Assembly (NCBI GenBank): GCA_963785155.1
Contig: CAWAUB010000001.1
Location: 1-64,000, forward strand
Direction of reading: 5' to 3'
Length of the DNA stretch: 64,000 nt
From: DASUSH01 sp963785155
Lineage (GTDB): Bacteria > Actinomycetota > Thermoleophilia > Solirubrobacterales > 70-9
The notes under the pieces are model-generated. The model was not told the origin of the DNA. It saw only the letters and a program-made list of their open reading frames with translations, and did no database searches. Below are positions 60,231-64,000 of this stretch, piece by piece. Every line of letters starts with the position of its first letter. Positions within the stretch are counted from its first letter, which is position 1. A program made the translations under genes and the position numbers.

Positions 60231-61544
60231 TTGCTTCGCACCAGCCTCGTTGCCGCAACCGCCCTGCTCGCGCTGGCCGTCCCGGCCGCCGCGCCCGCCG
60301 CCTCGCCGTGGAGCGGCGAGTTCACGGCGACCGAGAACTCCTTCACCTTCGAGCAGGCCCCCGACTGGATGCCCGACGGGCGCGTGGTCAGCCACGCGGA
60401 CCCCGGCGACGGCACCAAGAACCAGATCTACACGGCCAACCTCGACGGCTCCGACCAGGTCTGCCTGACCTGCGGCATGCAGGGGCCGAACATGGTCCCG
60501 GTCGCCCAGCCGCACGGGAAGTGGGTCCTCTTCCACTCCTGGAACGGGCACAACCTGACCGTCGGCGCGCCCGGCTTCGGCGGCATGGGCTCCGACCTGT
60601 GGGCCGTGCGCAGCGACGGCAGCGGCGAGCCGGTCCGGCTCACGACCTCCGAGGAGGGCCACGACAACTTCCACGCCTACTGGTCGCCCGACGGCAAACG
60701 GATCGTCTGGACCGCGCTCAACTGGAACCGCGTCACCGAGGAGGGCGACGGCAAGTCGGACATCCGCGTCGCCCGCTTCCGCACGAACGGCCCCGAGGGC
60801 CCGCGCCTCACCAGCGAGCAGGTCGTCCGCCCGACGAACGGCCACTGGTACGAGACGCAGTGGTGGGCGCCCGACGGCTCCGGCTTCCTCTACACCGAGT
60901 CGAACGGGACCTCGATGAACAACGAGCTCTTCTTCTGCGACCTGCCGAAGGGCGCGAAGGAGTGCGACCCCGTCCAGCTCACCGAGGACCCGGCATGGGA
61001 TGAGCAGGCGATCTTCACCCCCGACATGAAGCGGATCATCTTCATGTCGACCCGCGACCATCCCGGCGCGTTCAACGACTACTCGCAGGTCGCGACGCTG
61101 CTCGGCCTCCCCGCCGACGCCGACTACGCGCTCGTCCTGCCGGTCTTCTACTTCGGCTTCCTCCAGCCGGTCTTCCAGCAGGCCAACGACCTCTACGACT
61201 TCCGCGTCCTCCGCGACCGCAGCGGGGAGATCACCGGCCCCGGCAAGGTCCGCCGGCTGACCGACAACGGCACCGAGGGCTGGGTGAAGCCCGAGTTCGC
61301 CTACTCACATTGTGAGGACGACCGGTCACCTTCGGTGACCTCCTGCGGGACCGACCTCCTCTACACGCAGGTCCGGATCAACGACGGCGTCCGGATCGAC
61401 CAGCGCCTCGACCTCGTCGCCGAGCTCCAACAGGCGGCCGCCTTCCTCCAGGACCCCGACACCTCGAGCCAATTCCAGGTCGGCGTCCCCACCGAGAAGC
61501 AGACGATGATCGGGCGCTACGAACCTCGTCAAGCCTCCCAATAG
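60231..61544 (+). CDS. Secreted TolB-like/PD40 propeller protein
   Basis: TTG 60231, after the purine-rich GGGGGGACC, gives a signal peptide (LRTSLVAATALLALAVPAAA). PD40-type repeats follow: FEQAPDWMPDGRVVSHADPG, AYWSPDGKRIVWTALNWN, QWWAPDGSGFLYTES and IFTPDMKRIIFMSTR. A long insert (LVLPVFYFGFLQPVFQQAND) separates the last repeats. Three Cys pairs (CLTCG, CDLPKGAKEC and HCED/SCG) may form disulphides. Like the protein at 23107 it is probably an extracellular binding protein. There is no lipobox. Confidence 0.78.
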   Translation: MLRTSLVAATALLALAVPAAAPAASPWSGEFTATENSFTFEQAPDWMPDGRVVSHADPGDGTKNQIYTANLDGSDQVCLTCGMQGPNMVPVAQPHGKWVLFHSWNGHNLTVGAPGFGGMGSDLWAVRSDGSGEPVRLTTSEEGHDNFHAYWSPDGKRIVWTALNWNRVTEEGDGKSDIRVARFRTNGPEGPRLTSEQVVRPTNGHWYETQWWAPDGSGFLYTESNGTSMNNELFFCDLPKGAKECDPVQLTEDPAWDEQAIFTPDMKRIIFMSTRDHPGAFNDYSQVATLLGLPADADYALVLPVFYFGFLQPVFQQANDLYDFRVLRDRSGEITGPGKVRRLTDNGTEGWVKPEFAYSHCEDDRSPSVTSCGTDLLYTQVRINDGVRIDQRLDLVAELQQAAAFLQDPDTSSQFQVGVPTEKQTMIGRYEPRQASQ

Positions 61545-61697
61545 CTGGAAAACAGCCGAGCGCGTTCCGTAGTCCGCGGCAGCCCGAATCCGTAGTTTGC
61601 CCCGATGCGCCCGTCGGCCAATCGGACGATGCTTCGGAGGCAGGTGCCGGCCTCAGGATGGGGCGGGTGCGGTAATAGGCGGCGAGGAGGAGTTTTC

Positions 61698-64000
61698 ATG
61701 ACGGACGGTGCATGGGCGCAGCGGGGTCGGTTCGCACGGCTTCTGGTCGGGCCAGTCCTCGCCGTCGTGGCGCTTTTCGCCATGCCTGCGCTCGCCTCCG
61801 CGGCTCCCGAGCAGCAGGTGTTCGAGAGCAACGCCGCGATCACGATCCCGGCCCAGGGCGCGGCCACCCCTTACCCCGCCGATCTCAGCGTCACCGGCAT
61901 GAACGGGACGATCACGAACGTGAGCGTCGGCCTGCGCGGCTTCACCCACGGCACACCTGACGACGTCGGCGTCGTCGTCCAGGGTCCGGGTGGAACGGCG
62001 AGCGACAGGCTGATGCTCCTCTCACGCGCGGGGATCGGGTCCACTGCCACCAGTTTTGACGTCTTCTTCGATGACGCGGCGGGCACCTACGCCCCGACAT
62101 TCGGCACGCTCGGCAACGGCAACACCTACAAGCCGACCTCGAATGAGACGGTACAACCGAACTTCCAGACCATCGGGCAGAACTACGGCGATCCCGGCGA
62201 CTCGAGCACGAGCGGAAGGCCGACGCTCGGATCCACCTTCGACGGGTTGCAGCCGAACGGCACTTGGAGCCTGTACGTGCAGGACTTTTTCGCAGGCGCG
62301 GGCGGGTCTCTGGACGAGTGGCAGGTCATCATCACGACCACCGGTCCGGCCTGCGACGACGGCGTCGACAACGACAACGACGGGACCACCGACTTCCCGG
62401 CCGATCCCGGCTGCTCCAGCGCGACGGACAACACCGAGCGCGGCCCCGTGAACGGCGACGCCTGCGACAACGGGCTCGACGACGACAACGACGGGACCAC
62501 TGACCACATCGTGGGCCCGACCGGGGACCAGGGCTGCACCGCTCCCGACGACTTCGACGAGCGCGAGCCCGGGGGCACGGATTGCGACGACTCCCTCGAC
62601 AACGACAGCGACGGCAAGTCGGACTACGAGGCCACAGGCACCAATGGCGACCCTGGCTGCACGGGACCGGAGGACAGCTCCGAGCTTGGCACGATCGCTT
62701 GCGACGACGGCCTCGACAACGACAATGACGGCGAGATCGACCACATCGGCGTCGGCCTCGGCGGCGGCGACCCTGGTTGCACGGGACCGTCCGACACCTC
62801 GGAGACGGGCACCGACGCGTGTGACGACGACACTGACAACGACTCCGACGGCGCCAACGACTTCCCGGCGGATACCGGGTGCACCGGACCCGCCGACTCC
62901 TCGGAGCGCGGCACGATCGCGTGCGACGACACCACCGACAACGACGACGACGGCCGCGACAACTTCGGAGCCATCCCCGGGGTCTCCGACCCCGGCTGCA
63001 CCAGCATCACCGACACCTCGGAGCGGGACGCGGCCGCCGACGAGTGCGATGACGACGTGGACAACGACCTCGACGGGCCCAAGGACTTCCGACTGAGCGC
63101 AGGCGGCGATCCGGGCTGCTCCGGCCCGACCGACGACAGCGAGCTGAACGCGGCGATCGCCTGCGACAACGGCGTCGACGACGACAACGACGGAAGGATC
63201 GACTTCGGCGGCGGGCCGAGTAACGACCCCGGCTGCGCGAACGCCACCGACAACAACGAGCGCGGCACCGACGTCTGTGACGACGGCAACGACAACGACA
63301 ACGACGGGCTCAACGACTTCAGGCCCGGTCCAGGCGGCGATCCCGGCTGCGCCTCGGTGACGGATGCCAACGAGCGCGGCACCGACGTCTGTGACGACGG
63401 CAACGACAACGACAACGACGGGTTCAACGACTTCAGGCCGGTGCCGGGTGGGGACCCGGGCTGCGCGTCACCCAGCGATGCCAACGAGCGCGGCACCGAC
63501 GTCTGTGACGACGGGAACGACAACGACAACGACGGTACGCCCGACTTCCAGCAGGGCGGCGCCGGGGACGACGGCTGCACCTCGCCGACCGATACCGGTG
63601 AGCGCCAGGCCGGCGGCGACGCATGCGACGACGGCACCGACAACGACAACGACGGTCCCAGCGACTACACGCTGAACGGCGGTGGCGGCGACCTCGGATG
63701 TGTCTCGGCCAATGACGCCTCGGAGCGCGACGCGCTTCGTCCAGCCTGCGACGACGGCGTCGACAACGACAACGACGGGACGTCAGGACTTCCGCAACGT
63801 CGCCGGCGGCGACGGCGGGTGCGCAAATGGCGACGACGGCTCTGAGCGCCAGGCCGGCGGCACCGACTGCGACGACGGCAACGACGACGACAACGACGGG
63901 ACCACCGACTTCGTTTCGGGCCCCGGCGGCGACCCGGGCTGCTCGGGTCCGACCGACGCGAGCGAGAAGGGCACCGATGCCTGCGACAACGGCACGGACA
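61698..64000 (+). CDS. Secreted P-like-domain protein with Cys/Asp-rich calcium-binding repeats (runs off right edge; one frameshift)
   Basis: GAGGAGG precedes ATG 61698. A signal peptide (LLVGPVLAVVALFAMPALAS) leads to a proprotein-convertase P-like jelly roll (AAITIPAQGAATPYPADLSV to SLYVQDFFAGAGGSLDEWQV). At least 14 repeats of 34-41 residues follow. Each has the frame C-D-D-G-x-D-N-D-x-D-G, a variable loop, D-P-G-C and a D-x-x-E end. The DNDxDG stretch is a Dx(D/N)xDG calcium loop, and the two Cys probably bridge each repeat. One extra base near 63782 shifts the frame in repeat 13. It is probably a long surface adhesin-like rod. Confidence 0.78.
62349..64000 (+). repeat. Array of about 110-base coding repeats, 34-41 residues each
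   Basis: Repeats 1-14 begin with CDDG/CDNG-type cores. Three consecutive copies (from about 63265, 63379 and 63493) start identically with RGTDVCDDGNDNDNDG, while the first seven are more diverged. This suggests recent local expansion in the middle of the array. The array continues past the window edge. Confidence 0.85.

Noticed and set aside
61605..61697. Upstream start of the Ca-binding repeat protein at 61605
   Set aside because: The GAGGAGG ribosome site and signal peptide support ATG 61698.

Overview
The window is very GC-rich DNA with tightly packed genes, many ATGA/GTGA start-stop overlaps and many secreted proteins with signal peptides. The gene mix fits an environmental actinobacterium, most likely class Thermoleophilia (Solirubrobacterales-like): pentapeptide and collagen-like secreted proteins, ArsR-SRPBCC pairs, SigG-type ECF sigma factor, MerR/SoxR, FUSC and DrrAB-like ABC exporters. 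This placement is inference from gene content; no rRNA or tRNA is present to confirm it.

Layout. 1-4.4 kb: a badly broken FG-GAP/Ig-like secreted protein, an APC-type amino-acid permease with a frameshift before its C-terminal domain, and an IS3 orfA relic. 4.6-7.5 kb: two overlapping secreted enzymes (glycosyl hydrolase, zincin-like protein). 7.6-21.7 kb: a 6.86-kb direct tandem duplication carrying MFS exporter, M20 peptidase, GNAT, ABC-2 permease, ABC ATPase, VOC protein and WYL regulator; the junction truncates the first regulator and the second exporter. 21.8-25.6 kb: small proteins, a pentapeptide-repeat protein, a TolB-like propeller and a queA-like pseudogene. 25.6-27.2 kb: a SoxR-controlled divergent operon. 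27.3-33.4 kb: collagen-like protein, CPA1 antiporter, SRPBCC protein, PhoX-like protein and an RTX-like protein. 33.4-45.1 kb: small enzymes, FUSC transporter, ECF sigma factor, two ArsR-SRPBCC modules, glycerate kinase, RibD/DHFR-like protein, GFA enzyme and a NodIJ-like ABC exporter. 45.1-48.5 kb: Ada-like zinc protein coupled to an O6-alkylguanine methyltransferase, a thiolase-like gene and a broken nucleotidyltransferase pair. 48.5-61.5 kb: secreted and lipid-related genes: a TetR-BVMO pair divergent from an overlapping lipase-lipase-CocE-like-beta-helix operon, then a fatty acid desaturase and a second propeller protein. 61.7 kb to the end: a secreted protein with a P-like domain and at least 14 Cys/Asp-rich repeats, running off the edge.

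The most notable structure lies between and across genes. Three families of short palindromes recur (A at 13816, 20676 and 39257; B at 29436, 39304 and 51238; D at 25313 and 45892). One D copy sits inside the queA-like gene, and removing exactly its 49 bases restores the reading frame there. Several convergent gene pairs end in the same CTAG, read as TAG on both strands. The divergent soxR promoter has a textbook 19-base spacer holding a perfect SoxR-type palindrome. About fifteen genes carry single-base frame breaks. Some may be assembly or sequencing errors, so calls marked as frameshifted should be read with that in mind.
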